Below, piece after piece: positions 16,078 through 25,347 of a stretch of DNA of 32,131 bases. A model generated the notes under the pieces. That model searched no databases. It was not told where the DNA came from and saw only the letters and a list, made by a program, of their open reading frames with translations. Where the stretch lies: contig NZ_RBVY01000013.1 in NCBI RefSeq assembly GCF_004000215.1, positions 48,931 to 81,061 on the forward strand. The letters are read 5' to 3'. The stretch is from Nitratireductor alexandrii. GTDB taxonomy: Bacteria > Pseudomonadota > Alphaproteobacteria > Rhizobiales > Rhizobiaceae. Every line of letters starts with the position of its first letter. Within the stretch, counting starts at the first letter, position 1. The translations under genes were made by a program, and so were the position numbers.

Positions 16078-17127
16078 TCAGGAGGGCACCGCGCCGCACT
16101 TTTTGGCTCTTTCGACAATCTTGGCGTAGGTGGTGCCATTCCCAGACGGAAAATGCGTGCACCACGCGGCCAGAAACTGCTTCTCCCGAGCAAAATCCCG
16201 GGCCCTGTGCAAAAGAACGGCAATCCTCATCGGATAGTGAGGCGCCGGAACTTCGCCTGTGGCGAGATACCGTTGGAAGGCATCCGCGACCGTGTCGCAC
16301 TGCCACGACAGGTCCTGATCGGCCTCTTTCATGAAAGCACGAAAGGAGGCCTCGTCTTGGTTCAGGAAATCCGGCGCACCAGATGCCTCTCCATAGGTGA
16401 GCCCTTGATCGAGCATCTTCTTTGTGGCGGCCTGCATCGATCGCCTGCTTAACCGCTCTCGCCTCTCGTCATCCATCACCGGCTCGTTCGCGAGGAGGCC
16501 AATGACCTTGTCGACCCTGCCGGCCAGTTCATCTGTCAACTGGCTGTCCTGGACGGGGGCGCTGCGCGGTGGGCGCTGTTTCTGCCTGGCTTCGATCCTG
16601 GCACTAATCTCTCGGGCAAGTTCAGAAAGCGTCTGCGCCTGCCGTTTCGCCAGTTGGATCAGTTCCGGCGAAACATCGGCACGGTGGTATTCGGCAACTT
16701 GCCATTCGAGCTGCTTGATGTGGCTGGCGACCTTGGCTTCAGGTTTCCGCAGCGCGGTGATGCTCAAATCGGGGTTCTCTGAAAGGAACCGCCGGATCTC
16801 CTCGATCAGTTTTGTGCGGTCGCGGATGTGTGCTTCCCAACGCTCACGGCGGCTTTCGGCACCCGACGCCGAAAGAGGCTGATGCCGTGGCGGTTCTTCC
16901 CGGTAGTACGCGATTGCCTCTTCGCGTGCATCTTGTTCACTGGAATATGCTTCGGAGAAATAGGGTTCCGTCCTGTCCTCGACGTCTGCGATGCAGAACT
17001 TCCATCCGCGATCCTGAGGAAAGACCGTGATGCGGGTGGGCCCGTCAACGAGCATCGGGTTGCCATTCTCCGACACGGTCCAGCCCTTTGTCGAAGATCT
17101 GCCGAACAGCCACTTCAAGAACGCCAT
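16078..17127 (-). CDS. Hypothetical protein with coiled-coil centre, 349 aa
   Basis: ATG 17127 has GGGGAGG five bases ahead, so I prefer it to the ATG at 17151. The N-terminus (MAFLKWLFGRSS) is a short hydrophobic and basic helix. Residues about 15-75 look like a small beta domain (GWTVSENGNPMLVDG; RGWKFCIADVEDR) and about 85-210 are strongly helical and charged, consistent with a coiled coil. The C-terminus is helical with two Cys near the end. I recognise no family. It lies 57 bases downstream of traG on the same strand, so it may be the last gene of the traC-traD-traG transcript and serve in conjugation. Confidence 0.65.
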   Translation of the reverse strand: MAFLKWLFGRSSTKGWTVSENGNPMLVDGPTRITVFPQDRGWKFCIADVEDRTEPYFSEAYSSEQDAREEAIAYYREEPPRHQPLSASGAESRRERWEAHIRDRTKLIEEIRRFLSENPDLSITALRKPEAKVASHIKQLEWQVAEYHRADVSPELIQLAKRQAQTLSELAREISARIEARQKQRPPRSAPVQDSQLTDELAGRVDKVIGLLANEPVMDDERRERLSRRSMQAATKKMLDQGLTYGEASGAPDFLNQDEASFRAFMKEADQDLSWQCDTVADAFQRYLATGEVPAPHYPMRIAVLLHRARDFAREKQFLAAWCTHFPSGNGTTYAKIVERAKKCGAVPS

Positions 17128-17184
17128 TGCCGCCTCCCCAACGGTTTCCATTGTCTACAGATCGCGAGGCCTGGCAAGCAACGG

Positions 17185-19110
17185 TTACAGGACGGGGCTA
17201 CTTGCCCTGAATCGGCTTTCTCCGACGATCGAGACCATATCTTCCCGCCGGAACCAGATGGCGCGGCCGCATCTGAGCGGCGGATTGCCGGCCGTGAAGA
17301 CGATCTGTTCGTCGGCGCGCATCTGCAGGACCTCCTCGGGCAGGATCAGCGGCCGGGCGGAGAGCTGTCGCGAACGCGTGCGCGAGGATCCCGACATGCG
17401 CGAGGTCCGGCTGAGCTGCTCCACCTCGACCGTCGTGTTTCCGCAGCGCCGCGAAATGTAATCCGCGGTCTCCGGATCGTTGATTGCCGCGAAAGAAATC
17501 CACGAGGCTGACTCGAACCATTTGCTCGATGCGTCCCGCCCACCATAGGTCTCACGCATCTGGCCAATGGACTGGAACAGGAGCAGCAGGCTGATGCCGT
17601 ATTTGCGCCCGGCGTCCCGAGCGGTCTCCAGGATGCGGAGATATCCCAGCCGCGCGACCTCATCGAGCAGGAAGAGCGTGCGGCCCTTCATCTCGCCATT
17701 CCGGTTGTAGATCGCGTTGGCCAGTGCGCCGATAATGGTGCGCGCCAGGCCGGGATGCGCCTCGAGCGTCTTGAGGTCGAGATTGACGAACACGTCGGAG
17801 TCGCCGTCCGCCAGATCGTCGGTCGAGAAGCTGTTGCCGGAGACCAGCGCGGCATAGTTCGGATAGGAAAGCCAATGCGTCTCCTTGACCGCATTGGCAT
17901 AGACGCCGGAGAAGGTCTCGGGCGTCATGGCGATGAAGGGGGCGACGTTCTCCTTCACGAACGCGGATTGGGAATTGTCGTAGATCAGCTGCAGCCGCTC
18001 GCGCAGCTTGGGCTCCGGCTCGGAAAGGTTCGCCCTCATCTGCCGCAGATGCTGGTTTTCCCTCTCCGTATGACCCGACAGGCACACATCGGCGATCAGC
18101 ACTGTGATGAGCTGAAGCGCGGACGCGCGAAAGAAGTCGTCGCGGATGGATGCCTGGCGAGCGGTGTCGGTTACGACCCAGGTGGCGACCGCCACCACGT
18201 CTTCCTCCTTTGTCCCGCCAAACCGCCCGATCCAGTCGAGCACGTTGAAGCCGGTGCCCGGCTCCTTCGGGTCGAGCACGAAGACCGATCGGCCGGCCTT
18301 GCGCCGGTGAGAGATCACCATCGGCGCTACCTCGTTTGATGGATCGAGGGCGACCAGCCCGCCGCCCCATTTGAGCGCTGTCGGAACGGTCACCGAGGTG
18401 GTCTTGAAGCCGCCCGACCCGGCGAAGACCAGCCCGTGCGACGAGCCGAACGAACCGTCGAAGCACAGCAGCGGCGATTTTCCGCCAGCACCCCAGGTCG
18501 CGCGGTCGTCGGCGCGGAAACCGGGCCCGCCGGCCGCTTGCCTGTCGACGCGACAGGCCTCGCCGACGACGATGCCGCCGGCCTCGGGAAAGAGACGCCG
18601 GGCAGCAGAAATGGTCATCCACTCGCCCTCCCCATGGATGGCACGTTTGCCCCGGACCCGACGGGGCGCGGCCGACGCGAAAGCGGCATTGCCGCGAATG
18701 GCGACGCGCAGACCGAACACGCCGGCGACCGCCGCAACGACCGCCCCTGTCAGCGTGGCGGGGTCGGTGTATTCGACGATCGATGTGCCTGGAGGCACCG
18801 TTGCAGCGAATGCGGCGAGCCGGCCGATCTCGCGGACCGCCGCCATTGTGATCACCACCAACGTGCCAGCCACGACCCCCCAGCCCGCGAGCCGGATTGA
18901 GATCGCGCCCCTGGCCGCAAAGAGAAACACGACGCCGGCCCCGCCTGCGACCGCGTAGGGCAGCGCGATGCCCATCCGGCCAAGCATCATGCGCGCGTCC
19001 GGCGCGCGGGCTAAGCTTGCGAGCCAGTGCTCCATCCCCGTCAGTGCGAGGCACGCCCCCGCCATGACGATGACCGGGGCAGCGACCATGGCGAGCTTAG
19101 TCGGGTTCAT
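17185..19110 (-). CDS. traG: TraG, type IV secretion coupling protein (VirD4 class)
   Basis: A 641-residue inner-membrane ATPase that links the relaxosome to the mating channel. Four hydrophobic segments lie at about 8-26, 48-66, 75-92 and 120-140. Walker A is GSGGFKTTS (231-239) and Walker [11 protein letters not shown] (480-489), with the typical [10 protein letters not shown] between. The length agrees with Ti-plasmid TraG. The ATG at 19110 overlaps the end of traD by 14 bases, giving the traC-traD-traG order known from Agrobacterium. This unit diverges from traA across the oriT, so both can be switched on together by TraR. Confidence 0.95.
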   Translation of the reverse strand: MNPTKLAMVAAPVIVMAGACLALTGMEHWLASLARAPDARMMLGRMGIALPYAVAGGAGVVFLFAARGAISIRLAGWGVVAGTLVVITMAAVREIGRLAAFAATVPPGTSIVEYTDPATLTGAVVAAVAGVFGLRVAIRGNAAFASAAPRRVRGKRAIHGEGEWMTISAARRLFPEAGGIVVGEACRVDRQAAGGPGFRADDRATWGAGGKSPLLCFDGSFGSSHGLVFAGSGGFKTTSVTVPTALKWGGGLVALDPSNEVAPMVISHRRKAGRSVFVLDPKEPGTGFNVLDWIGRFGGTKEEDVVAVATWVVTDTARQASIRDDFFRASALQLITVLIADVCLSGHTERENQHLRQMRANLSEPEPKLRERLQLIYDNSQSAFVKENVAPFIAMTPETFSGVYANAVKETHWLSYPNYAALVSGNSFSTDDLADGDSDVFVNLDLKTLEAHPGLARTIIGALANAIYNRNGEMKGRTLFLLDEVARLGYLRILETARDAGRKYGISLLLLFQSIGQMRETYGGRDASSKWFESASWISFAAINDPETADYISRRCGNTTVEVEQLSRTSRMSGSSRTRSRQLSARPLILPEEVLQMRADEQIVFTAGNPPLRCGRAIWFRREDMVSIVGESRFRASSPVL

Positions 19111-19312
19111 CGGCGAACGCCTTCATCCCGATCGCCATCAGCCGCGCGCGCTCGTCTTGGTCGGTCCTTATCCGGCTCGCGCCATCGATCAGGAGGCCGA
19201 GCAGCAAAGCGCGCTTCTCGTAACGAAGCCCGGCCTTGGCGATCAGCCCGCCGAGCTGGATCTTCTCGCGCGTATCCTTCTTGCGCGCCTCTGACTGGCT
19301 TGCCTGCCGCAT
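19097..19312 (-). CDS. traD: TraD, conjugal transfer accessory protein
   Basis: A 71-residue protein that matches the short rhizobial Tra[22 protein letters not shown] (about 9-29), then [12 protein letters not shown]. The start at ATG 19312 is chosen because it begins four bases after the traC stop with GAGG upstream; the longer open frame is the antisense shadow of traA-side GC-rich sequence. TraD is a small accessory protein of the Ti-type relaxosome whose exact job is not settled. It overlaps traG by 14 bases. Confidence 0.88.
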   Translation of the reverse strand: MRQASQSEARKKDTREKIQLGGLIAKAGLRYEKRALLLGLLIDGASRIRTDQDERARLMAIGMKAFADEPD

Positions 19313-19316
19313 CCGC

Positions 19317-19580
19317 TCAAGCCTCGCCAGACGGCCCCTGAGCCGCGCCAGGCGCGACCGGCGCCGTCGCTGGCCTGGCCGCCCGTCCGCTCCCCTTGCG
19401 AAACCGGGCCGCGAGGTCCTCAAGAGCGGACACGAGCGCGCGCTCCTCAATCTCGATATCGCCGAGACCGGCCTTGAGGGCGAGCCGTCCAATGCGCTCG
19501 GCCTCGCGCGTTTCGGCCTGCTTGAGCTGCTCCTGCAGCCTGGCGATTTCTTCCCTGATCTTCGATGACGGCTTCTTCAT
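19317..19580 (-). CDS. traC: TraC, oriT/relaxosome accessory protein
   Basis: An 87-residue basic, helical protein: [20 protein letters not shown] opens with a coiled-coil-prone helix, and [18 protein letters not shown] follows. This is the pattern of Ti-type TraC, an accessory protein that helps TraA process oriT. ATG 19580 has AAGGA 11 bases upstream and is the only start that gives a TraC-sized protein. It is the first gene of the minus-strand tra unit; its promoter must lie in the oriT region 19581-19833. Confidence 0.85.
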   Translation of the reverse strand: MKKPSSKIREEIARLQEQLKQAETREAERIGRLALKAGLGDIEIEERALVSALEDLAARFRKGSGRAARPATAPVAPGAAQGPSGEA

Positions 19581-19601
19581 TCCGGTAGTTTTCCTTCTCG
19601 A

Positions 19602-19622
19602 CCATTCGCTTTGTAGCGATGG
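19602..19622. promoter_or_regulatory. Imperfect palindrome ahead of traC, possible tra box
   Basis: CCATTCGCT-TTGT-AGCGATGG is an inverted repeat with one unpaired base, 22 bases upstream of the traC start. A TraR-binding site is expected between traC and traA in Ti-type plasmids, and this is the best candidate, but it does not match the Ti tra-box sequence. Confidence 0.25.
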
Positions 19623-19670
19623 CGAGGATCGGCCGGGATCGCGCGCAGCGCGACCCGGCAGAAATGACGG

Positions 19671-19757
19671 GTCGGCGAAGCCGACGCTTTGAGAGATCAT
19701 CCCGGCGTTCCGAAGGAATGCCTCCAAGGGCGCAGTAATACGTCGCTGACGCGACGT
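19671..19757 (-). other. oriT: Origin of transfer (oriT), RSF1010/Ti-type nic region
   Basis: On the minus strand an inverted repeat (ACGTCGC-GTCA-GCGACGT, 19740-19757) is followed by ATTACTGCG and then CCCTTGG. This is the layout of RSF1010/R1162 oriT: hairpin, spacer, then nic between GCG and CCCT. That puts nic opposite 19730/19731. A second imperfect hairpin, GGCGTTCC-GAA-GGAATGCC (19704-19722), and GTCGGC-GAA-GCCGAC (19671-19685) lie on the other side. The position between divergent traC and traA is that of Ti-plasmid oriT. Exact nic position is by analogy. Confidence 0.85.
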
Positions 19758-19833
19758 TCCGCGCCCGGCCCCGCCCGGGAGAGGCGTGGCCCTGCGGAAC
19801 GCATGTCGTTCAACCGCCGGGATCGCAGTCACC

Positions 19834-22800
19834 GTGGCCATCACGCATTTCACGCCCCAGATCATCGGCCGCGCTGATGGGCGCAGTGCCGTGTTGTCGG
19901 CCGCCTACCGCCACTGCGCGAAGATGGAGCATGCGGCCGAGGCCAGGACGGTCGACTATTCCGGAAAGCGCAATCTCGCACACGAGGAATTCCTGCTTCC
20001 CGCCGATGCGCCGAAATGGGCGCGTGAGATGATCGCCGACCGCTCGGTCGCGGGCGCCGTTGAAGCATTCTGGAACAAGGTCGAGGCCTTTGAAAAACGC
20101 GCCGACGCGCAGTTCGCCAAGGAATTTATCATCGCGCTGCCGGTGGAACTGTCGAAGGCACAGAACGTCGCGCTGGTGCGCCAGTTCGTCCAGGAGCAGG
20201 TGCTCGGCCGCGGGCAGGTCGCCGACTGGGTCTATCACGACGATCCAGGCAATCCGCATGTGCATTTGATGACGACGCTGCGCCCCCTGACCGAGAGCGG
20301 ATTCGGGGCCAAGAAGGTCGCCGTGATCGGTGCCGACGGCCAGGCGATCCGCACGAAGAACGGAAAGATCCAGTATCGTCTCTGGGCGGGCGAGAAGGCC
20401 GAATTCCTCGAGCAGCGGCAACGCTGGCTCGATCTTCAGAACCAGCACCTCGCGTTGGGCGGCTTCGAGATCCGCGTCGACGGACGATCCTATGCGGAGC
20501 GCGGCATGGACCTTGTGCCCACGACCCATATCGGCCCGGGCGCAAAGGCGATCGAGCGCCGGGCAACGCGCGAGGGCAGGGCACCCAGGCTCGAACGCCT
20601 CGCATCGCATGCGGCTGCGCGCGCGGTGAACGCCGAGCGCATTCAGGCCCGGCCGGAAATCGTGCTCGATCTCGTCTCACGCGAAAAGAGCGTGTTCGAT
20701 GAGCGCGACATCGCCAAGGTGCTGCATCGCTATGTCGACGATCCCGGAACCTTCCAGCAGCTCCTGGCGCGGATCGTTCAAAGCCCGGATTGTCTGCGTC
20801 TCGAATCCGGGACGGTCGACTTTGCGACCGGCGCGCGCTTGCCGGACAAGCTCACCACGCGCGAGCTGATCCGCCTCGAGGCGGCGATGGTCTCCCGCGC
20901 GTCCGCGCTCGTGAAGGCGAAGTGGCTCGGCGTTCGGGAGAAGATCGTCGCCGACGTGTTCGCGCGTCACGACCGTCTTTCAGACGAGCAGCGCACGGCC
21001 ATCGCGCACGTGACGTCCGGCGCGCGGATTGCGACCGTTGTCGGCCGCGCCGGCGCTGGCAAGACGACCATGATGCGCGCGGCGCGCGAGGCATGGGAGG
21101 CGGCAGGCTACACCGTGCTCGGGGGCGCGCTGGCCGGCAAGGCGGCCGAGGGCCTCGAGACGGAAGCTGGAATCCCGTCCCGCACACTTGCGTCCTGGGA
21201 GCTGCGCTGGAACGAGGCGCGCAACCGCCTCGACAACAAGACCATCTTCGTCCTGGACGAGGCCGGCATGGTCGCGTCGAAACAGATGGCGACATTCGTC
21301 GAGGCGGTGTCGAAGGCTGGCGCCAAGCTGGTGCTTGTCGGCGACGCCGAGCAGCTCCAGCCAATCGAGGCGGGTGCCGCCTTCCGCGCCATCGTCGAGC
21401 GCACCGGCTATGCCGAGCTGGAGACGATCTACCGCCAGAAAGACGCCTGGATGCGCACCGCCTCGCTCGATCTCGCGCGCGGCAATGTGACGGCCGCGCT
21501 CTCGGCCTATCGGGGCCGCGGCATGGTGGTCGGGGAGAGGCTGAAGGCTCAGGCGGTCGACAGCCTGATCGCATCCTGGAACCGCGAATACGATGCCGAG
21601 AAGACCACACTCATCCTGGCCCATCTGCGCCGCGACGTGCGTGAACTCAACCGGCTCGCCCGCGAAAAGCTGCTCGAGCGTGGCATTGTCGGCGAAGGCC
21701 ATGCGTTTCAAACGGAAGAGGGGACACGGCATTTCGATGCTGGCGACCAGATCGTGTTTCTCAGGAACGAGGGCGCGCTCGGTGTCAAGAACGGCATGAT
21801 CGCCAAGGTGGTCGAAGCCGGGCCAGGCAGGATTGTCGCGGAAATCGGCAAGGGTGCAGACAAGCGCCGCGTTGAAGTCGAGGAGCGGTTCTATCGTAAT
21901 CTCGATCTCGGCTACGCCACCACGATCCACAAGAGCCAGGGCGCGACCGTCGATCGCGTGAAAGTGCTTGCCTCGCTCTCGCTGGACCGGCACCTGACCT
22001 ATGTGGCGATGACCCGGCACAGGGAGGATCTCCAGCTCTTTTACGGCGCGCGGTCATTCCAGATCGCGGGCGGCCTCGAAACGCTCCTGTCGCGGCGCAA
22101 CGCCAAGGAAACCACTCTCGATTATGCCGCCGGACGCTTCTACCGGCAGGCGCTCAGCTTCGCCAACAGCCGCGGACTTCATCTCATGCGCGTCGCCCGC
22201 ACACTCGCCCGCGACCGGCTCGACTGGACGCTGCGCCAGAAGCGGCGCCTTGCCGATCTCGGCCGCAAGCTCCGCGCCGTCGGCGTCCGAATCGGCCTGT
22301 TCGACGCCACCCTGTCCGCCGTCCAATCGAAGAAGGAGGCCGAGCCGATGGTCAAGGGCGTGACCACATTCTCCAAATCCATCTCGGAGGTCGCAGCAGC
22401 GAAGGTCCATGCGGATAAGGAGGTCGCGAGACAGTGGGAGGAGGTATCCGACCGGTTCCGCCTGGTCTTCGCAGATCCGGAGGCGGCGTTTGGCGCCATG
22501 CGCTTCGACGCCATGCTCACCGATCGTGCAACAGCGTCAGAGCGGCTTGGAGTCCTTGCGCGTGAACCCGCCTCCATCGGCGCTCTGCGCGGCCGTGATG
22601 GGATTATGGCGAGCCGGGCGGATCGCGGAGCGCGGCGTGAGGCCGAGGCGAACATCCCGGCACTCGGGCGCGAGATCGAGCGCTACCTGCGTTTGCGCGA
22701 GGCGGCTACGCGCAGGCTCGAGGCCGATGAAACGGCGCTGCGCCATCGCGTCTCCATCGATATTCCAGCGCTTTCACCCGCGGCGCGTGTCGTGCTCGAA

Positions 22801-23139
22801 AAGGTGCGCGACGCGATCGACCGCAACGATCTCACGGCAGCGCTTGGATTCGCGCTGGCCGATCGCATGGCCAAAGCCGAGATCGACGGGTTCAACAAGG
22901 CGGTGTCCGAGCGGTTCGGGGAACGCACATTGCTGTCGAATGGCGCGCGCGACATCGAGGGCGCCCTGTTCAGGAAGGTGGCCCTCGGCCTGCCTGCGGC
23001 CGAACGCGAGAAGCTTGTTACGGCCTGGCCGATGATGCGCACGGCACAGCAGCTCGCCGCCCACGAGCGCACCGTCCAGGCGCTCAAGGAGACCGAGGCG
23101 CTGCGTCAGAGCCAGCGTCAGTCCCAGGTGCTCAAATGA
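19834..23139 (+). CDS. traA: TraA, relaxase-helicase
   Basis: A 1101-residue protein that nicks oriT and unwinds the transferred strand. I choose GTG 19834, giving (V/M)AITHFTPQIIGR, the usual N-terminus; the ATG frame upstream adds non-homologous residues. The MobA/MobL relaxase domain covers about 1-230, with candidate catalytic Y25 (SAAYRH) and the His cluster H135, H142 and H144 (NPHVHLM). A RecD/TraI-like helicase follows with Walker A GRAGAGKTT (K410), Walker B LDEAG (D475, E476) and a C-terminal TTIHKSQGATVD near 695-706. The last 300 residues are helical. Y25 is the same position as in RSF1010 MobA. The stop overlaps the traF start (ATGA). Confidence 0.95.
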   Translation: MAITHFTPQIIGRADGRSAVLSAAYRHCAKMEHAAEARTVDYSGKRNLAHEEFLLPADAPKWAREMIADRSVAGAVEAFWNKVEAFEKRADAQFAKEFIIALPVELSKAQNVALVRQFVQEQVLGRGQVADWVYHDDPGNPHVHLMTTLRPLTESGFGAKKVAVIGADGQAIRTKNGKIQYRLWAGEKAEFLEQRQRWLDLQNQHLALGGFEIRVDGRSYAERGMDLVPTTHIGPGAKAIERRATREGRAPRLERLASHAAARAVNAERIQARPEIVLDLVSREKSVFDERDIAKVLHRYVDDPGTFQQLLARIVQSPDCLRLESGTVDFATGARLPDKLTTRELIRLEAAMVSRASALVKAKWLGVREKIVADVFARHDRLSDEQRTAIAHVTSGARIATVVGRAGAGKTTMMRAAREAWEAAGYTVLGGALAGKAAEGLETEAGIPSRTLASWELRWNEARNRLDNKTIFVLDEAGMVASKQMATFVEAVSKAGAKLVLVGDAEQLQPIEAGAAFRAIVERTGYAELETIYRQKDAWMRTASLDLARGNVTAALSAYRGRGMVVGERLKAQAVDSLIASWNREYDAEKTTLILAHLRRDVRELNRLAREKLLERGIVGEGHAFQTEEGTRHFDAGDQIVFLRNEGALGVKNGMIAKVVEAGPGRIVAEIGKGADKRRVEVEERFYRNLDLGYATTIHKSQGATVDRVKVLASLSLDRHLTYVAMTRHREDLQLFYGARSFQIAGGLETLLSRRNAKETTLDYAAGRFYRQALSFANSRGLHLMRVARTLARDRLDWTLRQKRRLADLGRKLRAVGVRIGLFDATLSAVQSKKEAEPMVKGVTTFSKSISEVAAAKVHADKEVARQWEEVSDRFRLVFADPEAAFGAMRFDAMLTDRATASERLGVLAREPASIGALRGRDGIMASRADRGARREAEANIPALGREIERYLRLREAATRRLEADETALRHRVSIDIPALSPAARVVLEKVRDAIDRNDLTAALGFALADRMAKAEIDGFNKAVSERFGERTLLSNGARDIEGALFRKVALGLPAAEREKLVTAWPMMRTAQQLAAHERTVQALKETEALRQSQRQSQVLK

Positions 23140-23669
23140 CCCGCCGGCATTGCGCACTCGCCATTCTCGGAATCGGCGCCGCTGCCGTGATCTGCCTGCT
23201 CGCCCTCGGCTACGTAGGCGGCCTGCGCATCAATCTTACCCCGAGCTACCCGCTCGGGATCTGGCGGATCGTGCCGCTCGACCGTGAGGTTGCAGTCGGC
23301 GATCTCATCATCATCTGCCCGCCGCCAACGACCGCGTTCACACTCGCGCGGCAGCGAGGATATCTGCGGTCGGGGCTCTGTCCGGGATGGCTGAGCCCGC
23401 TGATCAAGACCGTCGTTGCGACGCAGGGGCAGCGGGTTGAGATCGCTGGCGCGGTGAGTGTTGATGACGTGCCGCTGACCGGCTCCGACCTGCGCGTCGC
23501 AGACGCCGAGGGCAGGGCGCTCACTCCCTTCACCGGCGGCGTCGTGCCGCGCGGTCACATCTTCCTTCACTCTGATTTCGCAGGTTCCTATGACTCCAGA
23601 TATTTCGGGCCGGTCCCGGCCGCCGGCGTCCTCGGTTTGGCCTATCCCGTCCTCACCATACACCCGTGA
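23136..23669 (+). CDS. traF: TraF, S26-type peptidase for pilin maturation
   Basis: A 177-residue protein with an N-terminal hydrophobic segment (about 8-27) that serves as a membrane anchor. The signal-peptidase-like residues are S37 (TPSYPLGIW), K91 (LIKTVVATQGQ) and D153 (YDSRYFGPVP). In RP4 TraF the catalytic residues are S37, K89 and D155, so these fit closely. RP4 TraF removes part of the TrbC pilin and circularises it; the same role is expected here in the periplasm. The gene overlaps traA by four bases and is followed after four bases by traB. Confidence 0.92.
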   Translation: MTRRHCALAILGIGAAAVICLLALGYVGGLRINLTPSYPLGIWRIVPLDREVAVGDLIIICPPPTTAFTLARQRGYLRSGLCPGWLSPLIKTVVATQGQRVEIAGAVSVDDVPLTGSDLRVADAEGRALTPFTGGVVPRGHIFLHSDFAGSYDSRYFGPVPAAGVLGLAYPVLTIHP

Positions 23670-23673
23670 CGTC

Positions 23674-24825
23674 GTGAAGACTGTCGGTCTCACGGCGGTC
23701 GCCGTGGCAGTCGGAGTGATCGGATGGAGCGGCAATCCCCTCACCCTTCCGCTCGCCTTGGTGTTTCCCGCCCTGTGGGCAAATTCTCCCTCGCGGACTG
23801 CGGCCGCAATTGTGTCGGCGGGATATTTCCTCGCCACGTCACGCGGTCTGCCACAGGGTGTTGTCAATTACTTTGGCAGCGGGATCGCCGAAGGTCTCGC
23901 GCTCTGGCTCGGCGCATCGCTCGCCTTCGTCGCCGTGCATGCTGTACTGTGGACATCGCGGCCCGGGGCGGGACGAACCCTTCGATATGCCGCCGCGGCA
24001 ATCCTCATGAGCGTGCCGCCCTTCGGAATCGTGGGTTGGGCGCATCCGATCACGGCGACCGGGATCGTGTTCCCGGGCTGGGGATGGTGGGGCCTCGTGG
24101 CGGCAGCGATCAGCCTCCTCGCCATGACGACGAAGTTCTGGCCGATCGCAACGCTCGTCTGGGGAGGAGCGCTTGCCTGGTCCGCCGCAACCTGGACGGA
24201 GCCCAGCCTGCCCCAGGGCTGGATCGGTGTCGATACGAAATTCGGGGGTGAACGCGGCACATATGCCGGGTTGTTCCAGCATCGCGAGACGATTGCCGCG
24301 GTAAAGGCAGCAGCGGCCCAGGGCAACAAGATCGTGGTACTGCCCGAGGGTGCCGCCGGTGTGTGGACGCCGACCGTTGAACGCCTTTGGGTCCGTGAGC
24401 TCAAAGGAGTCGACGTCACCGTCAATGCCGGAGCGATCCTGGTTGACGGGCAGGGCTATGACAATGTCATGGTCGAAATCTCGGGCGAGGGAGCGCGCAT
24501 CCTCTACCGAGAGAGAATGCCGGTGCCAATCTCGATGTGGCAGCCATGGCTAACGCTGATTGGCGAGTCCGGCGGCGCGCGGGCGCACTTCTTCGGCAAT
24601 CCGATCGTCGAAACCGGCAGTGTGCGGTTGATGCCGCTGATTTGTTATGAGCAGCTGATTGTCTGGCCTGTCCTGCAATCGGCACTCTACGCACCCGACA
24701 TCATTGTGGCGACGGGAAACGGCTGGTGGACAGACGGCACAAGCATCGTCGCTATTCAGAAGTCAGCAACCATTGCCTGGGCGCGGCTCTTCGATCTTCC
24801 ACTTATCATGGCGTTCAACATCTGA
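23674..24825 (+). CDS. traB: TraB, nitrilase-fold conjugal transfer protein
   Basis: A 383-residue membrane protein read from GTG 23674, four bases after the traF stop; the ATG frame further upstream lies inside traF. The N-terminal half has several hydrophobic segments (TVGLTAVAVAVGVIGW; LALWLGASLAFVAVHAVL; AAAILMSVPPFGIVGW). The C-terminal half is a carbon-nitrogen hydrolase domain, with E225 (LPEGAAG) and C324 (PLICYEQ) at two of the three catalytic places. The lysine expected between them is not evident: the equivalent region reads YRERMPVPISMW. In Agrobacterium TraB is part of the traAFB operon and raises transfer efficiency. The traH that usually follows is not found. Confidence 0.88.
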   Translation: MKTVGLTAVAVAVGVIGWSGNPLTLPLALVFPALWANSPSRTAAAIVSAGYFLATSRGLPQGVVNYFGSGIAEGLALWLGASLAFVAVHAVLWTSRPGAGRTLRYAAAAILMSVPPFGIVGWAHPITATGIVFPGWGWWGLVAAAISLLAMTTKFWPIATLVWGGALAWSAATWTEPSLPQGWIGVDTKFGGERGTYAGLFQHRETIAAVKAAAAQGNKIVVLPEGAAGVWTPTVERLWVRELKGVDVTVNAGAILVDGQGYDNVMVEISGEGARILYRERMPVPISMWQPWLTLIGESGGARAHFFGNPIVETGSVRLMPLICYEQLIVWPVLQSALYAPDIIVATGNGWWTDGTSIVAIQKSATIAWARLFDLPLIMAFNI

Positions 24826-24993
24826 GATGAGCAGATGACTAGCCGGGCTGTGCGGTTTGCGTCAGGGGACCGGAAACCGTATGCCGTGAACCAAGCTCAA
24901 ATGGGGAAGTACAACCCGATCATGAGAGCATGTGCGAAGGTCTCGGATCTGATCACGCATACGCCTTGATTTTCTGCAGCCAATGTGCCTCTA

Positions 24994-25018
24994 AAAGATG
25001 ACGGAAGAAGTCATCTTT
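24994..25018. terminator. Bidirectional hairpin after traB
   Basis: AAAGATGAC (24994-25002) and GTCATCTTT (25010-25018) form a perfect 9-base stem with a 7-base loop, flanked by A and T runs on both sides. It could end the traAFB transcript and also any minus-strand transcript from 25319. Confidence 0.5.
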
Positions 25019-25037
25019 ATTCGGCCCAATTACCAAT

Positions 25038-25319
25038 CTATTGAACACAAAGTACGTCTCCTCGACGCGCCGATCTAGAGCCGCCGCCATAGCAACCGAG
25101 CGTCCTGATGTTGGCGACCTGCGCGGCAAAGCTCTGCGCCATGTCGTCGGGGGCGTGCCCCAGGTCTTGAACGCGACCGACGATGGAAGGCAGCCAGCGG
25201 CCACCAGAACTTGAGCCGATTGGCCGCCCGACCGGCGGCTGGCTCGTATAGAATTCATCCCCGGGCAGGAATGTCGCCTGGTCCGGTTTTCCTTGATAGA
25301 CGATCAGCGGTTGTACGCA
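25038..25319 (-). pseudogene. C-terminal fragment of an unidentified gene
   Basis: A minus-strand frame is open for 93 codons between a TAG at 25320 and a TAG at 25038, with GC-rich third positions, and reads like a real protein: ATFLPGDEFYTSQPPVGRPI, then GGRWLPSIVGRVQDLGHA, then MAQSFAAQVANIRTLGCYGG. There is no start codon that would give more than the last part, so it looks like the 3' remnant of a gene whose beginning was lost, perhaps when the LuxR-traI block was placed here. I cannot name the family. The rest of 24826-25347 holds a 44-codon ORF at 24835 that I do not trust and the hairpin at 24994. Confidence 0.4.
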
Positions 25320-25347
25320 CTACAGCACTGCAGAAAGGGCGTTGAGC

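Noticed and set aside
24835-24969. 44-codon ORF right after traB, considered as traH
   Set aside because: It is far shorter than TraH and does not resemble it.
24953-25258. Minus-strand ORF of 101 codons starting with an ATG at 25258
   Set aside because: Its first two thirds lie in a different frame from the better-looking coding frame 25319-25038 and have low-complexity character.
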